A stretch of DNA of 64,000 bases from Loktanella sp. GTDB taxonomy: Bacteria > Pseudomonadota > Alphaproteobacteria > Rhodobacterales > Rhodobacteraceae. Below, one piece after another: positions 52,609-61,949 of the stretch. The notes under the pieces are model-generated. The model was not told where the DNA came from. It made no database searches and saw only the letters and a list, made by a program, of their open reading frames with translations. The DNA lies in the NCBI GenBank assembly GCA_017390475.1, contig JAFPBO010000031.1, positions 1 through 64,000 on the forward strand, written 5' to 3'. Positions within the stretch are counted from its first letter, which is position 1; the number at the start of each line of letters is the position of its first letter. A program made the position numbers and the translations under genes.

Positions 52609-52684
52609 CGCAGTGACTGCCTCGCTCTGCACCTTGCAGAACGAGGCATAATCCGGTTGAACCGTGCTGAACCGATAGGACGGC

Positions 52685-53062
52685 ATGATGACAACCTGGA
52701 TCACGATCTGCGACACCTGCAAGCGCGAAGGCTGGGATACTGGCGATATGGCGCAAACCGATGGCGAAGCTCTCGCCACACTGATCGAGGCAGCAGCCGC
52801 CGGCCAACCCGACATCAAAACCCGCCGCATCTCCTGCCTGATGGGCTGCAAGGGGGGCTGCAATGTCGCGATTCAGGCGCGGGACAAGCTGAATTACACT
52901 CTCGGCAATTTTGAACCCGACACCGATTCAGCCAACGGGATCGTCACCTATGCGCTGGCCCATGCGCAAAGTGCGACAGGACAAGTCCCCTACCGCGATT
53001 GGCCCCAGGCTATCAAAGGTCATTTCGTCACCCGCCACCCGCCACTGCCCGACAGCAAATGA
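52685..53062 (+). CDS. DUF1636 family cysteine-rich protein
   Basis: A 125-aa protein with CDTCKREGWDTGDM at the start and CLMGCKGGCNVAIQ in the middle, a ferredoxin-like set of cysteines expected to bind a [2Fe-2S] cluster or metal. DUF1636 genes often lie in cobalamin clusters of Rhodobacterales. ATG at 52685 or 52688 may be used, after AGGA. Its stop overlaps the cobC start (ATGA), which ties it to B12 synthesis. Its role is unknown. Confidence 0.87.
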   Translation: MMTTWITICDTCKREGWDTGDMAQTDGEALATLIEAAAAGQPDIKTRRISCLMGCKGGCNVAIQARDKLNYTLGNFEPDTDSANGIVTYALAHAQSATGQVPYRDWPQAIKGHFVTRHPPLPDSK

Positions 53063-53994
53063 CCACCCAGCGCGATCATGGCGGTGGCATTGATGCGGCG
53101 ATCCGGCGCTATGGCGGCACGCGCGCAGGCTGGCTTGACCTCTCGACCGGGATCAACCCTGTTCCCTATCCGCTGCCACAATTGCCTGATGATGCATGGA
53201 ACGCCTTGCCTGATATGGGCGCATTTGCCCGGCTGACTCATCTGGCGCGCCAGTTCTGGAACGTGCCCGCCAAGGCTGCGGTCCTGCCCGCAAACGGGGC
53301 ATCCGCGATCATCGCCGCCTTGCCGCGCGTGCTGGAAGGGGGCAAAGTCTGCATCCCCACCCCGACCTACAACGAACATGCCGCCGCTTTTCGCACAGCC
53401 GGGTGGACAATCAGCGAAACGGTCCATGACGCAATGGTCGTCGTTCACCCCAATAATCCCGATGGCAAAATCTGGTCCACGGCGAAGCTATCCGGCCGGA
53501 TTACGATCATCGACGAAAGCTTCTGCGACGTGATCGCCGACCAGTCGCTGATCCATCTGGCCGAACGGCCAAACACCATCATACTGAAAAGCTTTGGTAA
53601 ATTCTGGGGGCTGGCCGGTCTGCGGCTGGGCTTTGCCATCGGTGACCCTGCCCTGATCGCCAGATTGTCCGATTTGCTGGGACCATGGCAAGTTTCTGGT
53701 CCTGCCCTGACCATCGGGGCCGCAGCGCTGGCCGACCCGGATTGGGCAGACGCCACACGCGCACGACTGGCCGCAGACAGCGACAGGCTGGACCAGTTAG
53801 TCACCACCAAAGGCGCAGAGGTCATCGGCGGGACCACCCTGTTCCGGCTTTACCGCGTGGATGACGCCCCGGCGTGGCAAGACCGGCTCACCCAAGGCCA
53901 TGTCTGGTCGCGGATCTTCCCCTATGCCGACGACTGGCTGCGCCTCGGCCTGCCTGCCCCGGACCGCTGGGGACAGCTGAAGGCCGCGCTGTGA
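53059..53994 (+). CDS. cobC: Threonine-phosphate decarboxylase-like aminotransferase CobC
   Basis: A 311-aa class I/II PLP enzyme of the CobC/CobD group that makes the aminopropanol phosphate arm of cobalamin. Landmarks are GWLDLSTGINPVPYPLP, ANGASAIIAALPRVL, VVHPNNPDGKIW, and the PLP lysine in LKSFGKFWGLAGLRLGF. The start at 53059 overlaps the DUF1636 stop, and its stop overlaps the GTG start of cbiB. Confidence 0.92.
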   Translation: MTTQRDHGGGIDAAIRRYGGTRAGWLDLSTGINPVPYPLPQLPDDAWNALPDMGAFARLTHLARQFWNVPAKAAVLPANGASAIIAALPRVLEGGKVCIPTPTYNEHAAAFRTAGWTISETVHDAMVVVHPNNPDGKIWSTAKLSGRITIIDESFCDVIADQSLIHLAERPNTIILKSFGKFWGLAGLRLGFAIGDPALIARLSDLLGPWQVSGPALTIGAAALADPDWADATRARLAADSDRLDQLVTTKGAEVIGGTTLFRLYRVDDAPAWQDRLTQGHVWSRIFPYADDWLRLGLPAPDRWGQLKAAL

Positions 53995-54887
53995 CCCTGA
54001 TCTTCGGCATGCTGCTCGATGCGATCTTTGGTGAACCCAAATGGCTTTGGTCACGCTTGCCGCATCCCGCAATCCTGATGGGCCGGCTGATCAGCGCCTG
54101 CGACCTGCGTTTCAACGCGGGCAAAAGACGCAAGGCCAAAGGCATCGCCGTACTGATCGGGTTGGTGAGCAGCGCAGGGCTGCTGGGTCTGCTGCTGCAG
54201 GCGATCCCCGGCCATATCATCGATATCATCGTGGTCGCTGTCATCCTCGCGCAGAAATCGCTGGCCGATCACGTCCGCGCCGTGGCGGATGCGCTGCGCC
54301 TTTCCCTCGGCGACGGCAAACGCGCCGTGGCGATGATCGTGGGCCGCGACACGCGCGATATGGACAAAGCCGCCGTCGCCCGCTCTGCCATTGAAAGTGC
54401 CGCTGAAAACCTCTCGGACGGCGTCATCGCGCCCGCTTTCTGGTTCCTGATAGGAGGCCTGCCCGGCCTGTTGATCTACAAAATCACCAATACCGCCGAC
54501 AGCATGATCGGCTACCGCACCCCGCGCCACGAACAGTTCGGCTGGGCCGCCGCCCGGTTTGACGATCTGCTCAACCTGATCCCCGCCCGCCTGACCGCCG
54601 CGCTGATTTGGGCCGTTACCACACGCCCCACCCCGCGCAGCATCCTGCAGGATGCCCCCCTGCACCGATCCCCCAACGCAGGCTGGCCAGAGGCGGCAAT
54701 TGCGCATGGGCTCGACATCGCGCTCAGCGGGCCGCGCAGCTATGACGGCCAGATGCGGGATTACCCCTTCGTCAACGCCACAGGCACACATGATCTGACC
54801 CCCGGTGACATCGACCGTGCGGTCAGCGTACTGTGGAAAACATGGGCGCTGATGCTGGGGGGTGTCGCTGTCATCGCGGTTCTGTGA
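53991..54887 (+). CDS. cbiB: Adenosylcobinamide-phosphate synthase CbiB/CobD
   Basis: A 298-aa membrane protein that attaches the aminopropanol arm to adenosylcobyric acid. Landmarks are LLDAIFGEPKWLWSRLPHPA, VGRDTRDMDKAAVARSAIES, NLSDGVIAPAFWFLIGGLPG, and NTADSMIGYRTPRHEQFGW. The start is the GTG at 53991 overlapping the cobC stop (GTGA); the ATG upstream at 53874 lies within cobC and is rejected. Confidence 0.93.
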   Translation: MTLIFGMLLDAIFGEPKWLWSRLPHPAILMGRLISACDLRFNAGKRRKAKGIAVLIGLVSSAGLLGLLLQAIPGHIIDIIVVAVILAQKSLADHVRAVADALRLSLGDGKRAVAMIVGRDTRDMDKAAVARSAIESAAENLSDGVIAPAFWFLIGGLPGLLIYKITNTADSMIGYRTPRHEQFGWAAARFDDLLNLIPARLTAALIWAVTTRPTPRSILQDAPLHRSPNAGWPEAAIAHGLDIALSGPRSYDGQMRDYPFVNATGTHDLTPGDIDRAVSVLWKTWALMLGGVAVIAVL

Positions 54888-54973
54888 ACCGGATTTCCGC
54901 CAATGCGCAACACAGCGGCTTGCGGCAAACCCCACCCCTGTTAGGGTTCCAGAAAATCAGAACCGGAGTTCCC

Positions 54974-56143
54974 ATGCGCCTTGCTTTCGCCACTGCCCTT
55001 ACATTGCTGACAGGGGCCGCCCATGCCCAAACTTGTGGCGGTGACGTCAACAGCTTCATCGCAGGCGTCAAGGCCGAGGCTGTCGCCACAGGCATCCCCG
55101 CTGCCACCGCCGACGCATTTTTTCAGGGTGCCCAGATCGACCAAGCCGTGCTCAATGCCGACCGGTCCCAAGGCGTGTTCCAGCAGGATTTCATCCAGTT
55201 TTCGCGCAACCTGATCAGCCAAAACCGCGTCGACAACGGCGCGCGCAACAGCCAGCGCTATGACAGCACCTTCCGCGAGATCGAAGCACGCTTTGGCATT
55301 CCGCGTGGCGTGCTGCTGGCCTTCTGGGCGTTTGAAACCGACTACGGCGCAGTGCAAGGCAATTTCAATACCCGCAACGCGCTGCTGACATTGGCGCATG
55401 ATTGCCGCCGCCCGGAATTATTCCGCCCGCAGCTGATCGCCGCGATTGAACTCTATCGTCGTGGCGGCATGGACCCGGCGACCACACAAGGCGCTTGGGC
55501 CGGTGAAATCGGGCAATTGCAGAAACTCCCGCGCGAGATCATCGAACGCGGGCTGGACGGCGATGGCGACGGCGTTGTGGACCTGAAAAACTCCGCCCCC
55601 GATGCGCTGATGACCGGGGCGAATGTGCTTTCGTCGCTCGGCTGGCGTCCGAACGAACCATGGATGCATGAAATCAATGTTCCGGCCAACCTCGACTGGT
55701 CCCAGACCGGGCTGACCAAGAAACGGCCGGTCAGTGAATGGGCCGCAGCCGGTGTCACCGCCCGCCAAGGCAGCCTCGGCCCGTCAAACCTGCAAGCCGC
55801 CATCCTGCTGCCGATGGGCCGCAACGGGCCTGCATTCATGACCTATCCCAATTTCGACGTCTATTTCGAATGGAACCGCAGCTTCGTCTATGTCACCACC
55901 GCCGCCTATTTTGCCACCCGGCTCAGCGGTGCACCGGTCTATGATGCGGGCAATCCATCTACACCGTTGACAGGCGAGCAGATGCAGCAATTGCAGCAAC
56001 GGCTGACAGCACGCGGCCATGACGTCGGCGGCATCGACGGTATCCTTGGGGCAATGACACGTAACGCCGTGCAGATCGAGCAAGCGCGCCTTGGCCTGCC
56101 TGCCGATGCGTGGCCAACGCTCGACCTGCTCAACCAGCTCTGA
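54974..56143 (+). CDS. Lytic murein transglycosylase (MltB type) with peptidoglycan-binding domain
   Basis: A 389-aa exported enzyme. Signal peptide at residues 1-19 (MRLAFATALTLLTGAAHAQ). The SLT_2 catalytic domain spans about 24-310, with the catalytic glutamate in LAFWAFETDYGAVQGNFNTR. A PG_binding_1 domain occupies the last 60 residues (QQLQQRLTARGHDVGGIDGI). It cleaves glycan strands of murein. The start follows GGAG; upstream frame lies in cbiB. Confidence 0.93.
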   Translation: MRLAFATALTLLTGAAHAQTCGGDVNSFIAGVKAEAVATGIPAATADAFFQGAQIDQAVLNADRSQGVFQQDFIQFSRNLISQNRVDNGARNSQRYDSTFREIEARFGIPRGVLLAFWAFETDYGAVQGNFNTRNALLTLAHDCRRPELFRPQLIAAIELYRRGGMDPATTQGAWAGEIGQLQKLPREIIERGLDGDGDGVVDLKNSAPDALMTGANVLSSLGWRPNEPWMHEINVPANLDWSQTGLTKKRPVSEWAAAGVTARQGSLGPSNLQAAILLPMGRNGPAFMTYPNFDVYFEWNRSFVYVTTAAYFATRLSGAPVYDAGNPSTPLTGEQMQQLQQRLTARGHDVGGIDGILGAMTRNAVQIEQARLGLPADAWPTLDLLNQL

Positions 56144-56144
56144 T

Positions 56145-56170
56145 CATCTTCCGAGCAAAACATCCCCACA
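56145..56170 (-). repeat. Partial copy of dispersed intergenic repeat (between mltB and smc)
   Basis: The + strand reads CATCTTCCGAGC followed by AAAACATCCCC directly after the transglycosylase stop. On the minus strand it lies downstream of smc. The GGCGG part is missing. Confidence 0.5.
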
Positions 56171-56197
56171 GGTGGCCTGAAAGTTCTTCAGGCCACC
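56171..56197. terminator. Perfect 11-bp hairpin at the 3' end of smc
   Basis: GGTGGCCTGAA and TTCAGGCCACC pair around loop AGTTC. The stem includes the smc stop codon at 56188-56190. It lies between convergent genes and probably terminates both, though T tracts are lacking. Confidence 0.7.
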
Positions 56198-59100
56198 ATC
56201 GCCGCAGCACGTTTCAGATCAACGGAAACGAGCTGTGACACACCCTGCTCACCCATTGTCACACCAAAAAGCCGATCCATCCGGCTCATGGTGACAGCGT
56301 GGTGGGTGATGATCAGGAACCGCGTATCGGTGCGGCGGCACATCTCGTCCAGCAGGTCACAGAACCTTGTGACGTTGGCATCATCCAACGGCGCATCGAC
56401 CTCGTCCAACACACAGATCGGCGCGGGGTTCGCCAGGAATACCGCAAAGATCAGCGCCAGCGCCGTCAGCGTCTGTTCCCCACCCGACAATAGCGACAGG
56501 GTGCTCAGTTTCTTGCCGGGCGGCTGACACATGATCTCCAGCCCTGCCTCCAGCGGGTCATCGGATTCCACCAACACCAGCTTGGCCTCACCACCGCCAA
56601 ACAGATGGGTGAACAACAGCCCAAAACTGGCATTGACCTGTTCGAAGGCGGTCAACAACCGTTCACGGCCTTCTTTGTTCAGGCTGGCAATGCCAGTGCG
56701 CAGCGCAGCAATTGCCCCAAGCAAATCAGCTTTTTCCGACACCAGCGCATCGTGTTCGAGCTGCACCTCTTTGGCATCATCCTCGGCGCGCAGATTGACC
56801 GCGCCCAAAGCGTCGCGCTGGCGTTTCAGCGCATTGACCTCGGCCTCGATCGTGGCGACAGGCGGCATATCTTCGACCACGACATCCAGACTGGCCAGCA
56901 ATTGCGCGGGCGTCACCTCCTGCGCTTCCATGATCCGTTCGGACGCATAGGCGATGGTTTCGCGCGCCGCATCGGCGCGGGCTTCTGACCTTGCACGGGC
57001 CTCGCGTGCTTCGGATGCCGCGCGTTCGGCATCACGTTCCGCCATGGCAGCATCGCGCAAAGCCGTCTCTGCCACGGCAAGCGCATCGGCAGCCGCACGA
57101 CGGCGGGTCTCCGCCTCTTCCATCGCATCACTCAATTCAGCACGTTTGGCAGCAATTTCCTCGGGTGCGGCAGAGGCTTCGGCTAGTTCTGTCTCTGACG
57201 CCGCCTTACGCTCGGCCAGTTCAACGCTGCGTTTGCTCGCAGTCTCCAACCGATGCCTCCAGCCGCTGATTTCCTTGGTGATTTCCTGACTGCGGCGCAG
57301 CCTTGCATCGCCTTCGCGGCGCAGTTCCTCAGCGGCTGACCGGCGCGACATCATCGTGATCCGCGCGGCCTCGACCGTCATTTTCACATTCTCGACCGAG
57401 GCCCGCGCCTCTGCCAGATCCCCCAGATCGGCGGCGGCTTTCTCGGCTTCGGCCAAGGCCCGACGCGCCGCTGTCGCCTCTTCCTCGATCCGGCGCAGGG
57501 CAAGGCCCAGACTTTCCAGTCTTCCCTGCGACAGGTTCCTGTCCGCCTCGGCCCGGCTGGCGGCACGATTGGCATCCGCCACCGCCCGGTCCGCATCACG
57601 GCGGGCCGCGCGGGCGGCCTGATCATCGGCCGTGCGGTCCTGCAACGCCTGCGTCAACGTCTCATGGGCGTCAACAGCCGCTTCGGCCTTGGCCGCAGCC
57701 TCGTCCAGATCGCGCTGCAATTCCGCCAGACGGTTCAGCTGTTGCAACCGCAAAGCCGCCGCCGATGGCGTATCCTCCGCGCCTGACCGGAACCCGTCCC
57801 AGCGCCATAGATCGCCAGCGCGTGACACCAGCCTTTGCCCCGGCAGCAGATCCGCCTGCAAACGCGCGCCATCATCCACATCGACCAGCCCGACCTGCGC
57901 CATGCGGCGGGCCAGCACGGCAGGCACGGTGACAAAATCCGCCAAAGGCGCAACCCCGGCGGGCAGCGCCTGCGCCACCGCATAATCGGGCAGGCTTGCC
58001 CATCCGGTCGGCGCATCCGCCGCAACCGCAGGCGCTCGCAGATCATCGGCCAGAGCCGCGCCCAGCGCCTGTTCATAGCCTTTTTGCACCGACAGAAGAT
58101 CCAGCACCTGCCCGCCCTCGGCCCGGTCACGATCCACCAGACGTGACAAGGCCGTAACCTCGGCACGCAGGGCATTGGCCTCGCCTTCCGCCTCGGAACG
58201 GGCCGCGCGGGCATCGCTTTCCTGCGCCTGCGTTTCCGCCCGTGCCGCCTCTGCCGCCATCAAGGCTTCATCCGCCGCATCCGCTGCTACCAATGCAGCG
58301 GCCTCGGCCATGCCTGCCGTGGCAAAATCCGCCTCGGCCTTGGCCAAAGCCGCCGCCGCATCCTGGGATGCCGCCTTGGATTTGCCCGCCTCGGCTTCAT
58401 TCTTGGCCAAGGTCGCGCGATGATCATCGATCAGGCGCTGCGCCGATTGATGCCGCGCTGCCAGACGGGCTACATCTTCGGTCAATTGCGCCGATGCGGC
58501 CTCTGCCTCCTGCAACACGGCGGCGGCTTCGCGCGCCGCACTTTGGGCGGATTCCAGCTTTTCGGCGTGCCCGTCGCCCGCCTTGGCAATCTCGCGCGCT
58601 TCCCAATCCAACCGGTCGATGGTTTCCCCGGCATCACGGTTCAACCCCGCTTCGCGGTCCATGTCATGGGTCAGCTGATCGATCCGCGCACAAAGCGTCG
58701 CGATCATGTTGCGCGCGCGGTCCTCCTGATCCTGCAACGCATCGCGCTGCACCTGCAACCGCTGCAACACCGCCCCGGCAATCGCCTCTTCCTCGCGCAG
58801 CGCGGGCAAGGCATCCTCGGCCCCCTGCCGCGCCTTGGTCGCATCGCGCGCGGCACGTTCCGCCACAGATGCCGCCGTGGTGCGATCCCGCAGCAGATTC
58901 GTCGCTTCCAGCAAAGCCTCATCGGCTTCTTTCCAGCGGCGGAACAACAACATCCCTTCCGCACGGCGCAAATTCTCACCAATCTCGCGATAGCGCGCCG
59001 CCTGCCGCGCCTGACGCGCCAGTTGCGCCAATTGCGCGGCAAGCTGATCGACGACATCATCGACACGGGTCAGGTTGGTCTCTGCGCCTTTCAGCTTCAA

Positions 59101-59643
59101 CTCCGCCTCATGACGGCGCTGATAGAGGCCCGAAATCCCCGCCGCTTCCTCCAATATCCGGCGCCGCGACTTTGGCTTGGCGTTGATCAGTTCCGAAATC
59201 ATCCCCTGCCGGACCAGCGCGGGTGAATGCGCCCCGGTGGATGCATCGGCAAACAGCATCTGCACATCACGCGCGCGCACATCTTTCGCGCCGACCTTAT
59301 AGGCGGACCCGGCATCGCGGGTGATCCGGCGCACAATCTCCAGCTGATCGGCATCATTGAACGCGGCAGGGGCCAGCCGTTCAGCATTATCGATGATCAG
59401 CGACACTTCCGCAAAATTGCGGGCAGGCCGCGTCGCGGCCCCGGCAAAAATCACATCCTCCATCCCGCCGCCGCGCATGGCCGAGGCGCGATGTTCCCCC
59501 ATCACCCAGCGCAAGGCTTCCAGCAGATTGGATTTGCCACAGCCATTCGGCCCGACAACCCCGGTCAGACCATCCGCGATGATCAGATCAGTGGGATCGA
59601 CAAAGCTTTTAAAGCCGTTCAATCGCAGTTTGCTGAAACGCAC
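56188..59643 (-). CDS. smc: Chromosome segregation protein SMC
   Basis: A 1151-aa SMC ATPase that compacts and segregates the chromosome. Walker A is GPNGCGKSN at 31-39. Long coiled coils (Ala/Glu/Arg-rich) run from about 165 to 510 and 640 to 1000, interrupted by the hinge at roughly 515-630 (KGYEQALGAALADDLRAPAV). The C-terminal head holds the signature LSLLSGGEQTLTALALIFAV and Walker B ICVLDEVDAPLDDANV. Length is normal. It is apparently monocistronic and converges on the transglycosylase gene. Confidence 0.97.
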   Translation of the reverse strand: MRFSKLRLNGFKSFVDPTDLIIADGLTGVVGPNGCGKSNLLEALRWVMGEHRASAMRGGGMEDVIFAGAATRPARNFAEVSLIIDNAERLAPAAFNDADQLEIVRRITRDAGSAYKVGAKDVRARDVQMLFADASTGAHSPALVRQGMISELINAKPKSRRRILEEAAGISGLYQRRHEAELKLKGAETNLTRVDDVVDQLAAQLAQLARQARQAARYREIGENLRRAEGMLLFRRWKEADEALLEATNLLRDRTTAASVAERAARDATKARQGAEDALPALREEEAIAGAVLQRLQVQRDALQDQEDRARNMIATLCARIDQLTHDMDREAGLNRDAGETIDRLDWEAREIAKAGDGHAEKLESAQSAAREAAAVLQEAEAASAQLTEDVARLAARHQSAQRLIDDHRATLAKNEAEAGKSKAASQDAAAALAKAEADFATAGMAEAAALVAADAADEALMAAEAARAETQAQESDARAARSEAEGEANALRAEVTALSRLVDRDRAEGGQVLDLLSVQKGYEQALGAALADDLRAPAVAADAPTGWASLPDYAVAQALPAGVAPLADFVTVPAVLARRMAQVGLVDVDDGARLQADLLPGQRLVSRAGDLWRWDGFRSGAEDTPSAAALRLQQLNRLAELQRDLDEAAAKAEAAVDAHETLTQALQDRTADDQAARAARRDADRAVADANRAASRAEADRNLSQGRLESLGLALRRIEEEATAARRALAEAEKAAADLGDLAEARASVENVKMTVEAARITMMSRRSAAEELRREGDARLRRSQEITKEISGWRHRLETASKRSVELAERKAASETELAEASAAPEEIAAKRAELSDAMEEAETRRRAAADALAVAETALRDAAMAERDAERAASEAREARARSEARADAARETIAYASERIMEAQEVTPAQLLASLDVVVEDMPPVATIEAEVNALKRQRDALGAVNLRAEDDAKEVQLEHDALVSEKADLLGAIAALRTGIASLNKEGRERLLTAFEQVNASFGLLFTHLFGGGEAKLVLVESDDPLEAGLEIMCQPPGKKLSTLSLLSGGEQTLTALALIFAVFLANPAPICVLDEVDAPLDDANVTRFCDLLDEMCRRTDTRFLIITHHAVTMSRMDRLFGVTMGEQGVSQLVSVDLKRAAAMVA

Positions 59644-59767
59644 CTTGGAGTTATCCTTGATTCTCTGCCTGCCGGAAATCCTGACGCCTCACCCCACCCC
59701 AAGTCAACGAAACCTCGCTAGATAAGGCCAATTCCTGCCACATATCCACAAGATATTGCGAGATTCG

Positions 59768-59808
59768 CATCTTCCGAGCCCAAATATCCCCGCCGGAGGC
59801 AGCGCCGC
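59768..59808 (-). repeat. Copy of dispersed intergenic repeat (upstream of the riboswitch)
   Basis: The + strand reads GCATCTTCCGAGCCC, AAATATCCCCGCC, GGAGGCAGC. It is the clearest full copy in this orientation and serves as reference for the others. Confidence 0.65.
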
Positions 59809-59863
59809 AGGCGCTTCAACACCGTTTACGGGCTTGACCACATCCCCACCCAGCAGGCACAAC

Positions 59864-60060
59864 GGTCTGGCATGGTTCCCCGCACGGCGCACAGCGTCAG
59901 GGGATCAAATGGGAATGTGGACGGGCCGATCCTGTAAGGGAGGCCCTAAACCACAGCCGCCCCCGCGACTGTATGCGGAGAGTGCCTTGTTATCACGCCA
60001 CTGGGGTCACCCCCGGGAAGGCAACAAGGTGCCCCGACCCGCAAGCCAGGAGACCAGCCA
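59864..60060 (+). promoter_or_regulatory. Cobalamin (B12) riboswitch
   Basis: Conserved elements appear in the right order: GATCAAATGGGAATGTGG, then GCCGCCCCCGCGACTGTA at 59956-59973, GCCACTGG at 59997-60004 with GGGAAGGC soon after, and GCAAGCCAGGAGACC at 60041-60055. P1 can form between GGTCT (59864-59868) and AGACC (60051-60055). It stands before hupE-cobW and should reduce their expression when adenosylcobalamin is plentiful. Confidence 0.93.
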
Positions 60061-60155
60061 TGCACCGGGGCACAAGCCTTGGCAAACAACAGCGGACGGG
60101 GTGTTCCGTGGGGGTTCTGTGCAGGTCGCCTGACCTGTGCCATCCCATGTAATCC

Positions 60156-60180
60156 CCCCTTTAGTCACGATCCAAAGGGG
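60156..60180 (+). promoter_or_regulatory. Hairpin covering the hupE ribosome-binding site
   Basis: CCCCTTT (60156-60162) pairs with AAAGGGG (60174-60180) around an 11-base loop. AAAGGGGA is the ribosome-binding site of hupE (ATG at 60186). This looks like the translational expression platform of the riboswitch. Confidence 0.65.
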
Positions 60181-60185
60181 ACAAA

Positions 60186-60827
60186 ATGAAAAGACTTCTG
60201 ACAATCGCGGGGCTCAGCCTTGCCGCTTCACCTGCCCTCGCGCATCACCCGCTGGGTGGCTTGCCGATGGAAACCTTTGCCCATGGCATCATGTCCGGCA
60301 TCGGCCATCCGGTGCTGGGCTTTGACCATCTGTTCTTCGTCGCCGCCATGGGTATCGCCGCCCACTTCACCTCAAACCGTCTGCTGACCCCTGCCGCCTA
60401 TATCGGAGCGATGCTGGTCGGGTGCGGGCTGATGTATGCCGGTATCGCGATGCCCGCCGCCGAAATCATGATCGTGGCGTCGCTGATCGTGCTGGGCGGG
60501 ATCGTCCTGTCCGGCAAAGCGCTGTCGATGACAAGCGCCCTGCTGGTCTTTGCTGTCTTTGGCCTGTTCCACGGCTCTGCCTTCGGCGAGGCTGTCGCAG
60601 GCGCAGAAGGCGCTACCGGTGGCGCGGTCTTGCTGGGTTACCTGATCGGACTGGGCGCAGTGCAATATCTGATCGCCATCGGCGCAGGCTGGGCCGCACA
60701 GAAACTGGGTGCAACGGATGCCAGCGCCATCAACGCGCGCCTTGCCGGTGCCATGGTCGCAGGCGTGGGCATCTTCCTTGCGCTCGACATCATCGAAGGC
60801 CCGATTGTCGCGGCTTTGACCAGCTAA
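60186..60827 (+). CDS. HupE/UreJ family metal transporter, probably for cobalt
   Basis: A 213-aa membrane protein with a signal-like N-terminus (MKRLLTIAGLSLAASPALA) exposing the metal-binding start HHPLGG. About six helices follow, with family motifs IGHPVLGFDHLFFVAAMG and FGLFHGSAFGEAVAG, whose histidines and acidic residues probably bind Ni2+ or Co2+. Placement behind a B12 riboswitch and before cobW indicates cobalt uptake. Confidence 0.9.
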   Translation: MKRLLTIAGLSLAASPALAHHPLGGLPMETFAHGIMSGIGHPVLGFDHLFFVAAMGIAAHFTSNRLLTPAAYIGAMLVGCGLMYAGIAMPAAEIMIVASLIVLGGIVLSGKALSMTSALLVFAVFGLFHGSAFGEAVAGAEGATGGAVLLGYLIGLGAVQYLIAIGAGWAAQKLGATDASAINARLAGAMVAGVGIFLALDIIEGPIVAALTS

Positions 60828-60887
60828 GATCAATGCAGGCGGTCCCAGCCGGGGCCGCCCCCCTCGTTTCAGACCCAAGGACCTTCC

Positions 60888-61949
60888 ATGCCCGCCAAAA
60901 TCCCCGCCACCATCGTCACCGGTTTCCTCGGCTCCGGCAAAACCACGCTGATCCGGCACATGCTGCAAAACGCAGGTGGCAAACGGATCGCGCTGATCAT
61001 CAATGAATTCGGGGATTTGGGCGTTGATGGCGATATCCTCAAAGGCTGCGGCGACGAAGTCTGTTCCAAAGACGATATCGTTGAACTGTCCAACGGCTGC
61101 ATCTGCTGCACCGTCGCCGATGATTTCATCCCCACGATGGAGGCTTTGCTGGCCCGCAATCCCGCCCCCGATCATATCGTGATCGAAACCTCCGGCCTCG
61201 CCCTGCCGCAACCCTTGGTGCGTGCCTTCAACTGGCCCGGCATTTCCACCCGCGTCACCGTGGACGGCGTCGTGACTGTGGTCGATGGCCGCGCCGTGCA
61301 GGACGGCCAATTCGCCCATAACATCGCCGCCGTCGATGCCCAGCGCGCCGCCGACGACAACCTTGACCACGAAACGCCGCTGTCGGAATTATTCGAAGAC
61401 CAGATCGCCTGCGCCGATATGATCGTGGTGAACAAGACCGACCTGATGACCGCCGAAGAGGCCGACAGTCTTGCCGCGACGCTCCGCGCTGACAGCCGCG
61501 ACGGCGTGCAGGTGGTGAAAACAATGATGGGCGCGCTGCCCATCGACGTTCTGCTGGGCCAGGGTATCGGGGCAGAGGCTGATCTGGCCGCCCGGCACGA
61601 AGTACACCACCATCACCACCATGATGACGAAGACGAAGAGGACGATCACCACCACGACCACGGCCATGACGAATTCGAAAGCTTCATCGTGACCCGTGGT
61701 GAAATCAGCGATGCCACAGCCTTTGCCGCGCAGGTCAGCGCTGTGATCAAAAACCACAACATCCTGCGCCTGAAAGGTTTCGTCGCTGTCAGCGGCAAAC
61801 CCATGCGGATGACATTGCAAGCGGTCGGTCCACGCGTGGACACCTATTTCGACCAACCGTTCGGCGATGCCCCCCGCGAAACCAGGCTCGTCGTCATCGG
61901 CGAGGCTGGTCTGGACCAGGCCGCCATCACACAGGCCCTGCAAGCATGA
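60888..61949 (+). CDS. cobW: CobW, GTP-dependent cobalt metallochaperone
   Basis: A 353-aa G3E GTPase. Walker A is GFLGSGKTT at 12-20, the metal motif is GCICCTV, and NKTD binds guanine. A His/Asp/Glu-rich loop (HHHHHHDDEDEEDDHHHDHG) lies near residues 240-260, before the C-terminal CobW domain. It is thought to deliver cobalt to CobN. It is downstream of the riboswitch and overlaps the GNAT gene by four bases. Confidence 0.95.
   Translation: MPAKIPATIVTGFLGSGKTTLIRHMLQNAGGKRIALIINEFGDLGVDGDILKGCGDEVCSKDDIVELSNGCICCTVADDFIPTMEALLARNPAPDHIVIETSGLALPQPLVRAFNWPGISTRVTVDGVVTVVDGRAVQDGQFAHNIAAVDAQRAADDNLDHETPLSELFEDQIACADMIVVNKTDLMTAEEADSLAATLRADSRDGVQVVKTMMGALPIDVLLGQGIGAEADLAARHEVHHHHHHDDEDEEDDHHHDHGHDEFESFIVTRGEISDATAFAAQVSAVIKNHNILRLKGFVAVSGKPMRMTLQAVGPRVDTYFDQPFGDAPRETRLVVIGEAGLDQAAITQALQA

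Larger units (their letters stand above)
59644..60185. other. 542-base region between smc and hupE
   Basis: It contains the smc promoter region, one dispersed repeat (59768-59808), a cobalamin riboswitch (59864-60060) and a hairpin over the hupE ribosome-binding site (60156-60180). No protein gene is seen. Confidence 0.75.
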
